Below, piece by piece: positions 26,925 through 38,103 of a DNA stretch of 64,000 nt. Within the stretch, counting starts at the first letter, position 1; each line of letters starts with the position of its first letter. Position numbers and translations under genes: made by a program. The notes under the pieces were generated by a model. The model was not told where the DNA came from, did not search any database, and saw nothing but the letters and a program-made list of their open reading frames with translations. Source of the DNA: Trifolium pratense (taxonomy: Eukaryota > Streptophyta > Magnoliopsida > Fabales > Fabaceae); the NCBI RefSeq assembly GCF_020283565.1, contig NC_060064.1:8856266-8920265 (forward strand), written 5' to 3'.

Positions 26925-27110
26925 GTCATCATAGTTAAAGTCTCATATTAGATGTGAAGAGTAGTAGTCATTCTTAAAGTCTCATATCAGACATTATATT
27001 GTCTGAACATGAGTTTATTAAAAGACAATTCTTACCTTATAAGCTAATTTTGTAAGATTGAGTTAGACCGAACTCAAAATTCTAAGATGATATGTATCAG
27101 AGTCTCCTCC
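26925..27110 (+). mobile_element. LTR end and primer-site remnant
   Basis: The wording cttataagctaattttgtaagattgagttag followed by actcaaaattctaagatgatatgtatcagagtc resembles an LTR 3' end running into an initiator-methionine primer site (normally tggtatcagag). No coding follows. Probably a decayed retrotransposon end. Confidence 0.45.
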
Positions 27111-27527
27111 AAAATTTGTTGGACCACATACTATCAGATTTCTGTTACCGAGACATTTACCATTTATATCTATATTCCAAGCCCAATAATGTTGGACGTG
27201 AGGAGTGTGTTAAGAGACTCATATCTACAAGATGATCTGAACATAACTTTAAAGGTAGAAACAATTTTCTGAAATGATTTTTTATGTTTTTGATATTATG
27301 GAATTTGATGGGATATATTTTTATGTTTATACGGAGAAAAAAATATATTATTAGTGGAAGTGGAGAATACTCTCATGTTCTTATTTTTGTTTCTTTTTAT
27401 GTTTATACAGAGAAAAAAATATATTGTTAAGGGAGAATACTCTCATCTCAAAATATATTGTTAATGGAGAATACTCTAATCTCATGTTCTTATTTTTCTT
27501 TCTCATTAATATTCATAGCTATATGAC

Positions 27528-27558
<31 letters not shown>

Positions 27559-28386
27559 CTATAACAATAATAAAGGGAATACTTTTCTTTTGGTGTAGCC
27601 TTTTTTTAAAAATCCCAAATTACCCTTATTGACACTCTAACTTCCAAAACCATATTTTCTTTAACTTTCAAAACCAACTACACAAGTAGTTTCTCTTTAT
27701 TTGTTCCATTCTCCTCCCTCATATTAACAACCGCTCATTGATCACCAAAAAACAAACCATTCTATATAACAGTTAATATATTCAGGAATAAATCAGTAAC
27801 CACAACAAATAGAAAATGGAGGAATACATTTGAAACAAAAAGCACACAATGAGAAGAAACATATCAAGTACTTACTTCATTTCTCTACCATGCATATTTA
27901 CTCCAATTTTCACTATTCTTCTACATTATTATATTTTCTTATTCTCATTCTTTCACTCTTTGTTTCAATTTCATTATTTTTGCATTCTTAATTCCTTTGC
28001 AATTTTTGTTCAAATTCTGTTAAAATGGTCCATAGATGAATATATTATGTGCTAGCGAATGAATGTTGACTCATATCACACAAAATGTAAAATTTAATTT
28101 GTTCCTACTATATTATTATCAATTTTTTTCTCATTGTGGTTATTGTATTATAAATGTCTTTTATATTTCTATTATCTAACAATGGTTATTGTAATTTTTA
28201 TAATCTTTTTTTTTCTTCTATTAGAATCTATTCAACATGAAAATAAGAAGATCTTATCGACATCAACAAAGAGATTCGGAGGAACAGGACAATAGAGAAT
28301 ATAGAGTAGGAAAACAGGGGACCATTGAGGCCGCCTCCATGGGTTAAATACAGGGAGGGAGGGGTGAATATTATTATCCGAAGTTA

Positions 28387-28389
<3 letters not shown>

Positions 28390-28444
<55 letters not shown>
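28390..28444. repeat. (TA)n microsatellite, left flank of transposon M1
   Basis: About 55 bases of pure TA immediately precede the terminal GGGGG of the long-TIR transposon at 28445. A second TA run follows its right end (30589-30616). Both sides of the element are therefore TA tract, as expected if it inserted into a TA microsatellite. Confidence 0.9.
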
Positions 28445-28446
<2 letters not shown>

Positions 28447-30585
28447 GGGCTGCTAATTTAGACCCAGTTGGGTCTAAATTAGCAAGGTGCACCTTTTGAG
28501 TTGGACAAAAATACCCATTTTTTAATTTTTTGGAAGAATAGAGCAACAGGGGCATTTCTGTAATTTTACGCAACAGTACACGCGCCCCCATTTCTTTTTC
28601 CCCCCCCAGGACACGTGGCAGCGTGTTAGTGGACAAGATCAGCGCGCGTGCATCACACGCGCCGACAAACGCGCGTGGTGCTTGCTGGATGACGCGGAGA
28701 GAGAAAATTCTGAAAAAGGCAGGCCACGTGTCATGATGTGATTGGCTGCGTTAATTTTTTTTCATTTTATACTTTAAACTCGATTATTTCGTCGTAAATT
28801 AATTTTTTATTTTTTATTTTTTATACCAAAATTCATAATTTTTTTTTCTCTACAAATAGAGACTTGGTTTGTTTGATTTGGACACCGAAAAAAAAAACGC
28901 AATTTTTCACTACTTTAAACTCGATTATTTCGTCGTAAATTAATTTTTTATTTTTTATTTTTTATACCAAAATTCATAATTTTTTTTTCTCTACAAATAG
29001 AGACTTGGTTCGTTTGATTTGGACACAGAAAAAAAAAACCCAATTTTTCACTACCTTAATCTCATCAAATAACTAATAATCAACTTACTGAAACCATTCT
29101 ACCAGCAAAATGGTTTCAGATTACAACTCTCTGAAACCATTCTACCAGATAAATGGTTTCAGAAGCAAACACAATTAATAAATTACTCACTGAAACCATT
29201 CTACCAGTAAAATGGTTTCAGAATACAACTATGTGCAACCATTCTACAAGCTAAATGGTTTCAGAAGCAAATAACTAATAATCAACTTACTGAAACCATT
29301 CTACCAGCAAAATGGTTTCAGATTACAACTCTCTGAAACCATTGTACCAGATAAATGGTTTCAGAATACAACAATGTGCAATCATTCTACAAGCTAAATG
29401 GTTTCAGAAGCAAATAACTAATAATCAACTTACTGAAACCATTCTACCAGCAAAATGGTTTCAGATTACAACTCTCTGAAACCATTCTACCAGATAAATG
29501 GTTTCAGAAGCAAACACAATTAATAAATTACTCACTGAAACCATTCTACCAGTAAAATGGTTTCAGAATACAACTATGTGCAACCATTCTACAAGCTAAA
29601 TGGTTTCAGAAGCAAATAACTAATAATCAACTTACTGAAACCATTCTACCAGCAAAATGGTTTCAGATTACAACTCTCTGAAACCATTCTACCAGATAAA
29701 TGGTTTCAGAAGCAAACACAATTAATAAATTACTCACTGAAACCATTCTACCAGTAAAATGGTTTCAGAATACAACTATGTGCAACCATTCTACAAGCTA
29801 AATGGTTTCAGAAGCAAATAACTAATAATCAACTTACTGAAACCATTCTACCAGCAAAATGGTTTCAGATTACAACTCTCTGAAACCATTCTACCATATA
29901 AATGGTTTCAGAAGGATTTCGGTGTCCAAATCAAACGAACCAAGTCTCTATTTGTAGGAAAAAAAAAATTATGAATTTTGGTATAAAAAATAAAAAATTA
30001 ATTTACGACGAAATAATCGAGTTTAAAGTAGTGAAAAATTGCGTTTTTTTTTCGGTGTCCAAATCAAACGAACCAAGTCTCTATTTGTAGAGAAAAAAAA
30101 ATTATGAATTTTGGTATAAAAAATAAAAAAAAAAAATTAATTTACGACGAAATAATCGAGTTTAAAGTATAAAATGAAAAAAATCACGCAGACTCATTCA
30201 TATGCTGACACGTGGCTGCCTTTTTCAAAAGCAAAATTTTCTCTCTCCAGCTTATAATCTAGTGTGGCGCAGACAGGATGATCTGATAGATCAGGATGAT
30301 CTGGGCTGTCTGATTGATCAGACAGTCTTAATGAGATCACATCTTGGCTGTCTGATGGAAATCAACGGTCTGTAACCATGGTCCTTCCGTACGCGCGCGA
30401 CACTGGATCCACGTCTATTAATTGTTTAAGAAGGTGGGGCGCGTGTTGTTATTTTTTTTTATGTAAAATTACAGAAATGCCCCTGTTGCTCTATTCTTTC
30501 AAAAATTAAAAGAATGGGTATTTTGGTCCAATTGAAAAGGTGCACCTTGCTAACTTAGACCTAACTAGGGTCTAAGTTAGAAAAC

Positions 30586-30588
<3 letters not shown>
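28445..30588. mobile_element. Long-TIR transposon M1 in (TA)n (MULE-like, non-autonomous)
   Basis: The left end ggggctgctaatttagaccc and the right end (inverted: ggggttttctaacttagaccc) both lead into gttagcaaggtgcacctttt, then GC-rich subterminal sequence, then an AT-rich block (tcgattatttcgtcgtaaatt, caaatagagacttggtt) present in opposite orientation on both sides. Inverted similarity extends several hundred bases. The centre holds the palindrome array at 29080-29920. No transposase is present. Long inverted arms and insertion in TA repeats recall TA-preferring Mutator-like elements of legumes; that placement is inference. Two relatives lie at 33738 and 36794. Nested in the Helitron. Confidence 0.8.
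29080..29920. repeat. Array of hairpin-forming units (CTGAAACCATT..AATGGTTTCAG)
   Basis: About 17 imperfect palindromes of roughly 32 bases, each ctgaaaccattctaccag then a variable core then aatggtttcag, are separated by 8-20 base linkers. They are organised in a higher-order unit of about 202 bases beginning caaataactaataatcaac, at about 29066, 29268, 29411 (one shortened unit), 29614 and 29816. Individual units differ in the core (gca, gat, gta, gct) and one half-unit is degenerate (gtgcaaccattctacaag). Smaller arrays occupy the centres of the relatives at 34440-34830 and 37316-37505. Confidence 0.92.
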
Positions 30589-30625
<37 letters not shown>

Positions 30626-32096
30626 TTTTCTACAACTAATTTTATTCTTTCGAGTGCAATATCATCAATTGAGATATGAACATGTATAACATTTTTATAT
30701 GATGTTTTAAATAGAGTAATTTGTAAAATCAAATGCTTGCGGTGACAATTAGAATCCATTAATTACAAAGGCTTTTCTTTTTAAAGTATATTATTTTCAA
30801 TTTGGATTATGTGTTGCTGCATATCCGAAATAGGTAAAATCTATTACACTATGTCATTTGAGGATTGAATGACGAACAAATTTGTCTTAAAGGAAAAGAA
30901 AGTTAGGAACTCATTTCTTCTTCTAAAAGAGGTAGAATGTATGAAATATTGTCTCAATATTTCTTCTTTAGTGATAAAATTACTCCCTTCTATTTGCCAT
31001 TTATTTAGTGTAAACGATGGATTATTCTAAAATATTGAGAGAACTACGAGATTATATCGTTTATTTAAATCTCATTACTAAAGTAATCCATGTTATTATG
31101 TCAAGATATAGTTAAGTGTTCGTCAAAAAAAAGGATATATAGTTAAGTGTATTTCTTTTGTCCTACTTAAAATAATTGAGATTTTGGTCAACGTTTTTTT
31201 TTTATAAGCTTTTGGTCATCCTTTTAAAATTTAGTTTTCTAAGTTGTTAATGGCCACCTCAACATTATCCCTATTAGAAATTTTGTTCCTCATTTATTTA
31301 CTTAAGGGGTTTTTTTGCATTGGAATCAACATATGTAACTTAATTGGTTGGATCGAAAAATTGAGAATAATCTTTTACATAAATTAGCAGAAATAGTTGG
31401 ATCGAAAATAGAAGAATTTATAATTTCGAAGTTTATGTTTTTTTTTTTAACAAATTATGGGGATGTCAATCATTGGTGACAAAATTAATGGGTTATTGTT
31501 GCTTTCTAGAAAGAAAGTAAAATAATTGATATACTTTAACACAAAATAATTTACACAAAATCATTGTTTACAATTTATATACTTTAACACAATAGAGAAT
31601 GTGGATCACACAAACGGGCACGGAACGTGCCCGTTTGGCCACTAGTAGCTACATAAAAACAAAACATATCTTTTAAATAACAAACTAATCATATAAATTC
31701 TAAATAAATCGTAAATATTTCAAACTGAAATATAAATCTCAATATCATCTCATTTTCAATCTAAAACTAAAATATATTTAAATTTAAAATCTTCATTTAA
31801 ACATTATTCTCAACATTTTCATCATATAAATCAGTTTTATAAAATTGAGTTAAACACCACACAAAATTTTAAGAGTCACTTATAGTTATTGAAGTTGCAA
31901 ACTTCAATGGATAAGAATCATAAAATTTAACTGTTAAACTTTACATCGGAGATATGATCCCACAAAAAAGATGTTTTAAAAAGTCATTATTGTAAGAGTA
32001 AAATAGAATTATAAAGTCATAAACATGATATTTTATCTTTAAACCTCATTGCCTCTATCATAACCAAAAAAGGAAAATTACATTTGCAATTTTGGT
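30589..32096. other. Helitron 3' part and gene-proximal spacer
   Basis: AT-rich sequence with no credible ORF. The first part (to 31645) is the distal Helitron body. The remainder, to 32096, is single-copy-looking spacer upstream of the acyltransferase gene and must hold its promoter, but I could not single out a reliable TATA box or transcription start. Confidence 0.5.
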
Positions 32097-32209
32097 ATGG
32101 ACGACGACGACTCACACCGTACCAAAAAAATTCATGGTTGTAATTACCCGACATTTATTTGCATTCATTCCGAAGACTCACTCCTACACGACTCAAACAC
32201 ACAACTGCG

Positions 32210-32213
<4 letters not shown>

Positions 32214-32261
<48 letters not shown>
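32214..32261 (+). repeat. (CAT)16 microsatellite upstream of the acyltransferase start
   Basis: Sixteen perfect CAT triplets lie 90 bases before the chosen ATG at 32352, in the probable 5' UTR. In the frame of the gene they read as a run of histidines within an open upstream extension starting at 32097. Such a tract is prone to length change. Confidence 0.95.
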
Positions 32262-32351
32262 ATAATATTTATCTTTGAATCTCTCTATGTATATATCCTC
32301 ATTGATGCTAATTGTCTTTTAACCATTGAATTCCAAAACATTTTCACAACC

Positions 32352-33666
32352 ATGGTTGCTGTTGGAGCTAGTTTCTTCTCCACCATTTTCTCCCCGGTCT
32401 TCCACGGTGAGCCGCGGTATCAAGCATTGAAACTGAAGTATGGCGGTATCCTGAGCAATAGCATAGCCCCGCGCTTTGCCATGCCCGTCAACCGAATTTC
32501 GGAGAAGCAGAAAGAGAGACGGAGTGGTTGGAAGGAATACTTAAAGCAATCCAAAAAGTTGATCAAAGCCGATGGTGGAGCACCGCGGTGGTTTTCGCCG
32601 TTGGAGTGTAGTTCGCAGGGGGACAATTCTCCTCTCATGCTCTTCTTGCCGGGTCAGTCCCTCATTTGTTATTATGAGTGAAAAACTTCAATCCAAGCAT
32701 ACATAAATCCAAGGTAAATTCTGTCCATAAGTGAAGGATACATGTAAATAAATTCAAAAATAAAATAGTTTTCAACTCTTACCCCTTTTTAATAAAAAAA
32801 TTACCATAACTTAACCAAGTTCATATGGAAGCGTGGTAGAATTGGGATACCCGAAACCTACGGAGACACCTCAACCCCGTTGAATATGGGTTTGACGTTC
32901 TACTTTTCATACCCGTTGAGTATTGGAACGAGCTTGGGAAAACTCGTACTTTATCAGTGTGTTAGTACAATTTATAGACATTAGAGGACAATTAAAAGAT
33001 GTTATTCTCATCGAGTTTAATGCACTCCAACTAATGCAAATTATTCTGAATCAATAAAATAAACCACGATATTTGGCTCAAGTAGTTAATAAGTTTTTCC
33101 TAGGACGAATTGTTTGGGAAATTCGAGTTCGATTCCCAGTGAAAATAATTTGTGGCCAGACTACTTATCCCGCGAACTCTGAATTACCAGTCTCCCTTTC
33201 CCTGAGAACCAAAGGGTTAACGCCAAAAAAAGGAAAAGGAATCAATGAAATAATTGAGTTGTGTTTATAGTTAGTTTATAAGAGTTGGGATCGGATCCAC
33301 TGAATTTTCACTTGTTTATTTTTCCTCTCCATTACTATAATTTTAAAGAGTTTTAGAATGTATATTAAATAATTGGACTTACCAAATGTTATATCATTGT
33401 ATTTATATTTTTTTTTTAAACAATATTGTATTTATATTTTTAAAGCTTTAGTAATAACAAAAATGGAGAGGTTATATAGCTTGTGTTTATAGTCAAACAT
33501 GCTTGGAAGAAAATACAATATCTCGTTTTCATAAGAAGTTTTAAAACTATGGAACCAAACATTGAGACCTTTATTCATTAAGTAACATTATTAAACAACA
33601 TAATTTGCTGGAATTCGAGTTAGAGAAATTGTTTTGTCAGCTTAGCTCAGTTGGTAGGGACGTTGC

Positions 33667-33739
<73 letters not shown>

Positions 33740-36708
33740 GGTTTTCTAACATAGACCTTAGTTAGGTCTAAGTTAGCAAAGTGCACCTTTTCAATTGGAC
33801 CAAAATACCCATTCTTTTTAATTAATTAACCAAAATACCCATTAATAGACGCGGATCCAGTGTCGCGCGCGTACCGAAGGACCATGGTTACAGACCGTTG
33901 ATTTCCATCAGACAGCCAAGATCTGATCTCATCAAGACTGTCTGATCAATCCGACAGTCCAGATCATCCTGATCCATCAGATTCCAGCGCGTGCGCCACA
34001 CTGGATTACACCCTGGAGAGAGAAAAATTTGCTTTTTAAAAGTAGGACACGTGTCACACAATGGTTGGCTGGACGTGATTTTTGTTCATTTAATACTTTG
34101 AACTCAATTATTTCGTTGTAAATTATTTTTTTTATTTTTTTTTTATACCAAAATTCATAATTTTTTTTTTCTACAAATAGAGACTTGGTTCGTTTGATTT
34201 GGACACAAAAAAAAAATGCAATTTTTCACTACCTTAATCTCATTTTTTGTCTACTAAATACGTTAGTTGTGTGTTGTAATTTAACACGCACCACTCAACC
34301 AACTCACTGAAACCATTATACCAGGAAAATAGTAGATAATATTCTGGAACTTTTGGTATATTTTATGAAATTTTTGGAGACCTGAAACTATTTTTAGTTA
34401 ATTAAATGAGATAAAACGGTAATTAAAAACTAATGTTTGCTTCTGAAACCATTTTACTGGTAGAATGGTTGCACATAGTTGTATTCTGAAACCATTTTAT
34501 TGGTAGAATGGTTTCAATGAGTAATTTATTAATTGTGTTTGCTTCTGAAACCATTTATCTGGTACAATGGTTTCAGAGAGTTGTAATCTGAAACCATTTT
34601 GCTGGTAGAATGGTTTCAGTAAGTTGATTATTAGTTATTTGCTTCTGAAACCATTTAGCTTGTAGAATGGTTGCACATAGTTGTACTCTGAAACTATTTT
34701 ACTGGTAGAATGGTTTCAGTGAGTAATTTATTAATTGTGTTTGCTTCTGAAACCATTTAGCTGGTAGAATGGTTTCAGAGATTTGTACTCTGAAACCATT
34801 TTCCTGGTAGAATGGTTTCAGTGAGTTGATGTAAGGTAGTGAAAAATGAGATTAAGGTAGTGAAAAATTGAGTTTTTTTTTCTGTGTCCAAATCATACGA
34901 ACCAAGTCTCTATTTGTAGAGAAAAAAAAATTATGAATTTTGGTATAAAAAAAAAAAAAAAAATTAATTTACAACGAAATAATTGAGTTCAAAGTATTAA
35001 ATGGAAAAAAATCACGCCCAGCCAATCAGACAGCGACACGTGTCCTGCTTTTAAAAAGTAGATTCTTCTCTCCAGGGTGTAATCCAGTGTGGTGCACGCG
35101 CTGGAATCTGATGGATTCGGATGATCTGGGCTGTCTGATTGATCAGACAGTCTTGATGAGATCAGATCTTGGCTGTCTGATGGAAATCAACGGCCTGTAC
35201 CATGGTTCTGCGGTACGCGCGCGACACTGGATCCGCGTCCATTGATGGTAATTTGGTTAATTAATTAAAAAGAATGGGTATTTTGGTCCAACTGAAAAGG
35301 TGCACTTTGCTAATTTAGACCCAACTGGGTCTAAGTTAGCAGCCCCCTATATATATATATATATAGGGGAGAGATCAAATTACACCGGTGTAATTTTAAA
35401 ATAATTACAATCATTAACCATCCTTGATTTTATTTTGATATAGTGGCTATTAATGAGTCACCTATAAAATCACAATATTCTATATTAATAAATTAAAAGA
35501 TCTCTTTTTTTCTCTCACCCTCCTTTTCTTTCCTTTTTGGTTTTTATTACACTTTTTTTTTTTTTGGTATTGGTTTTTATTACACCTTCTTTACAATACA
35601 AAATTACAAAGTCATATTTGTCGCTATTGTTCTCAACATCCTCTTTTATTTTATTTTTTTGAAAATCAAACTAAAAATACTAGTATTTTCTGTATAGCAA
35701 TCGACACACATGAAGCAACCAAAAAAAAAATAATAGCAATCAGCACAATGAAACAAAAATTACATAGACAAAATTCTACAAACTCTGTAGTACGTAACAT
35801 TGTAGTATTATGATTATTTAGGATTAATTCCGGAAAAATAAAACTTCCATCGAAAAGAAGCAAATGAAAGGCTTTCATAAAAATTCTCGTAGATTTGAGA
35901 ATGAGATTTTTATCCTGTACATGTCAAATCATATATAGCAAACTCTAGTATTTTTCCCAAGTAGTGCCCAAACAATGTTTCCATTGTAATGACGAAGTCC
36001 AAACTTTGCCAACATAGTACTATAAATTCTATAAAACAAGAAATGAAACAATGCCTAGGAAATATCCACGAGTCATTTCAATTTAAAGTCCTTGCATAAA
36101 AAACTGCAAAATAAAATCAAGTTAGTGATGCTTGTAGCAAGTTGCAAGAAAGTGCTTTCGGCAGTTTGGCGGAATATGGCGGCACAATAGAAATGTAAGG
36201 TGTAATAGAAACCAAAAAGAAAAGAAAAAGAGGGTAAGAGAAAAAAAAAAGAGATCTTTTAATTTATTAATATACAATGTTGTGATTTTATAAGTGACTC
36301 ATTAATAGCTACTAGATCAAAATAAAATTAAGGGTTGTTAATGAGTGTAATTATTTTAACGCTCAATAACGCTTCAACGAATACAAATTTTACAAAATCC
36401 ACCGTTGGATTGAAAGTTTATATCATTTAGATCATTCATGTTCAATTTTACAAACATTTAAAATCATTTGATATGTTATTGAGACCGATCAAGATTAACG
36501 CTTTATGTGTTTTTATTGAATACCGTTAAGCTTGATCAATCTCAATAACATAGCAAATGATTTTAGATTTTTATAGAATTGAACATGAATGATCTATAAG
36601 ATCTAAACTTTCAATCCAACGGTGAATTTTGTAAAATTTGTATTCGTTAAAGCGTTATTGAGCGGTGTAACATTACTCAAATGATACATCGGTGTAATTT
36701 GATCTCTC

Positions 36709-36796
<88 letters not shown>

Positions 36797-38009
36797 GGCT
36801 GCTAATTTAGACCCAACTGGGTCAAAATTAGCAAAGTGCACCTTTTCAGTTGGACCAAAATACCCATTCTTTTTAATTAATTAACCAAATTACCATCAAT
36901 GGACGCGGATCCAGTGTCGCGCGCGTACCGCAGGACCATGGTTACAGGCCGTTGATTTCCATCAGACAGCCAAGCTCTGATATCATCAAGACTGTTTGAT
37001 CAATCAGACAGCCCAGATCATCCGAATCCATCAGATTCCAGCGCGTGCACCACACTGGATTACACCCTGGAGAGAGAAGAATCTACTTTTTAAAAGCAGG
37101 ACATGTGTCGCTGTCTGATTGGCTGGGCGTGATTTTTTTCCATTTAATACTTTGAACTCAATTATTTCGTTGTAAATTAATTTTTTATTTTTTATTTTTA
37201 TACCAAAATTCATAATTTTTTTTTCTCTACAAATAGAGATTTGGTTCGTTTGATTTGGACACAGAAAAAAAAAACCCAATTTTTCACTACCTTAATCTCA
37301 TTTTTCACTACCTTTCATCAACTCACTGAAACCATTCTACCAGGAAAATGGTTTCAGAGTACAAATCTCTGAAACCATTCTACCAGCTAAATGGTTTCAG
37401 AAGCAAATAACTAATAATCAACTTACTGAAACCATTCTACCAGCAAAATGGTTTCAGAAGCAAACACAATTAATAAATTACTCACTGAAACCATTCTACC
37501 AGTTGAGATTAACGTAGTGAAAAATTGCATTTTTTTTTCGGTGTCCAAATCAAACGAACCAAGTCTCTTTTCGTAGAAAAAAAAAATTATGAATTTTGGT
37601 ATAAAAATAAAAAAATAAAAAATTAATTTACAACGAAATAATTGAGTTCAAAGTATTAAATGAACAAAAATCACGTCCAGCCAACCATTGTGTGACACGT
37701 GTCCTACTTTAAAAAAGCAAATTTTTCTCTCTCCAGGGTGTAATCCAGTGTGGCGCACGCGCTGAAATCTGATGGATCAGGATGATCTGGACTGTCGGAT
37801 TGATCAGACAGTCTTGATGAGATCAGATCTTGGCTGTCTGATGGAAATCAACGGTCTGTAACCATGGTCCTTCGGTACGCGCGCGACACTTGATCCGCGT
37901 CTATTAATGGGTATTTTGGTTAATTAATTAAAAAGAATTGGTATTTTGGTCCAATTGAAAATGTGCACCTTGCTAACTTAGACCTAACTAGGGTCTAAGT
38001 TAGAAAACC

Positions 38010-38103
<94 letters not shown>

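Larger units (their letters stand above)
27558..31645 (+). mobile_element. Non-autonomous Helitron
   Basis: The 5' end starts TCTATAACAATAATAAAGGG directly after an A. The 3' end has a perfect 11-bp hairpin (aaacgggcacg, loop gaa, cgtgcccgttt), then ggcca and terminal CTAG at 31642-31645, followed by T. That is the A^T target, TC start, hairpin and CTRR end expected of Helitrons. No Rep/helicase code is seen, so it must depend on an autonomous relative. Nearly half the element is a later insertion, the long-TIR transposon at 28445-30588. It fills most of the gap between truncated ATM and the acyltransferase gene. Confidence 0.85.

Noticed and set aside
28232..28636. 134-residue minus-strand ORF with repeated Ile-Tyr
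   Set aside because: It runs through a (TA)n microsatellite and a transposon end; the Ile-Tyr repeat is just the TA tract translated.
29066..29920. CRISPR-like array of palindromic repeats
   Set aside because: The repeats are regular palindromes, but the linkers are themselves repeated in a ~202-base pattern rather than unique, there are no cas genes, and the setting is a plant transposon.
32097..32351. True N-terminus of the acyltransferase including a poly-His tract
   Set aside because: The residues before 32352 look like translated leader and microsatellite, whereas the start at 32352 gives a typical plastid-targeting N-terminus and normal family length.
33637..33670. tRNA gene start (tagctcagttggtag)
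   Set aside because: Only the A-box half is present. The B-box half lies 4.4 kb away and both match a SINE found intact at 25228; no cloverleaf can form.
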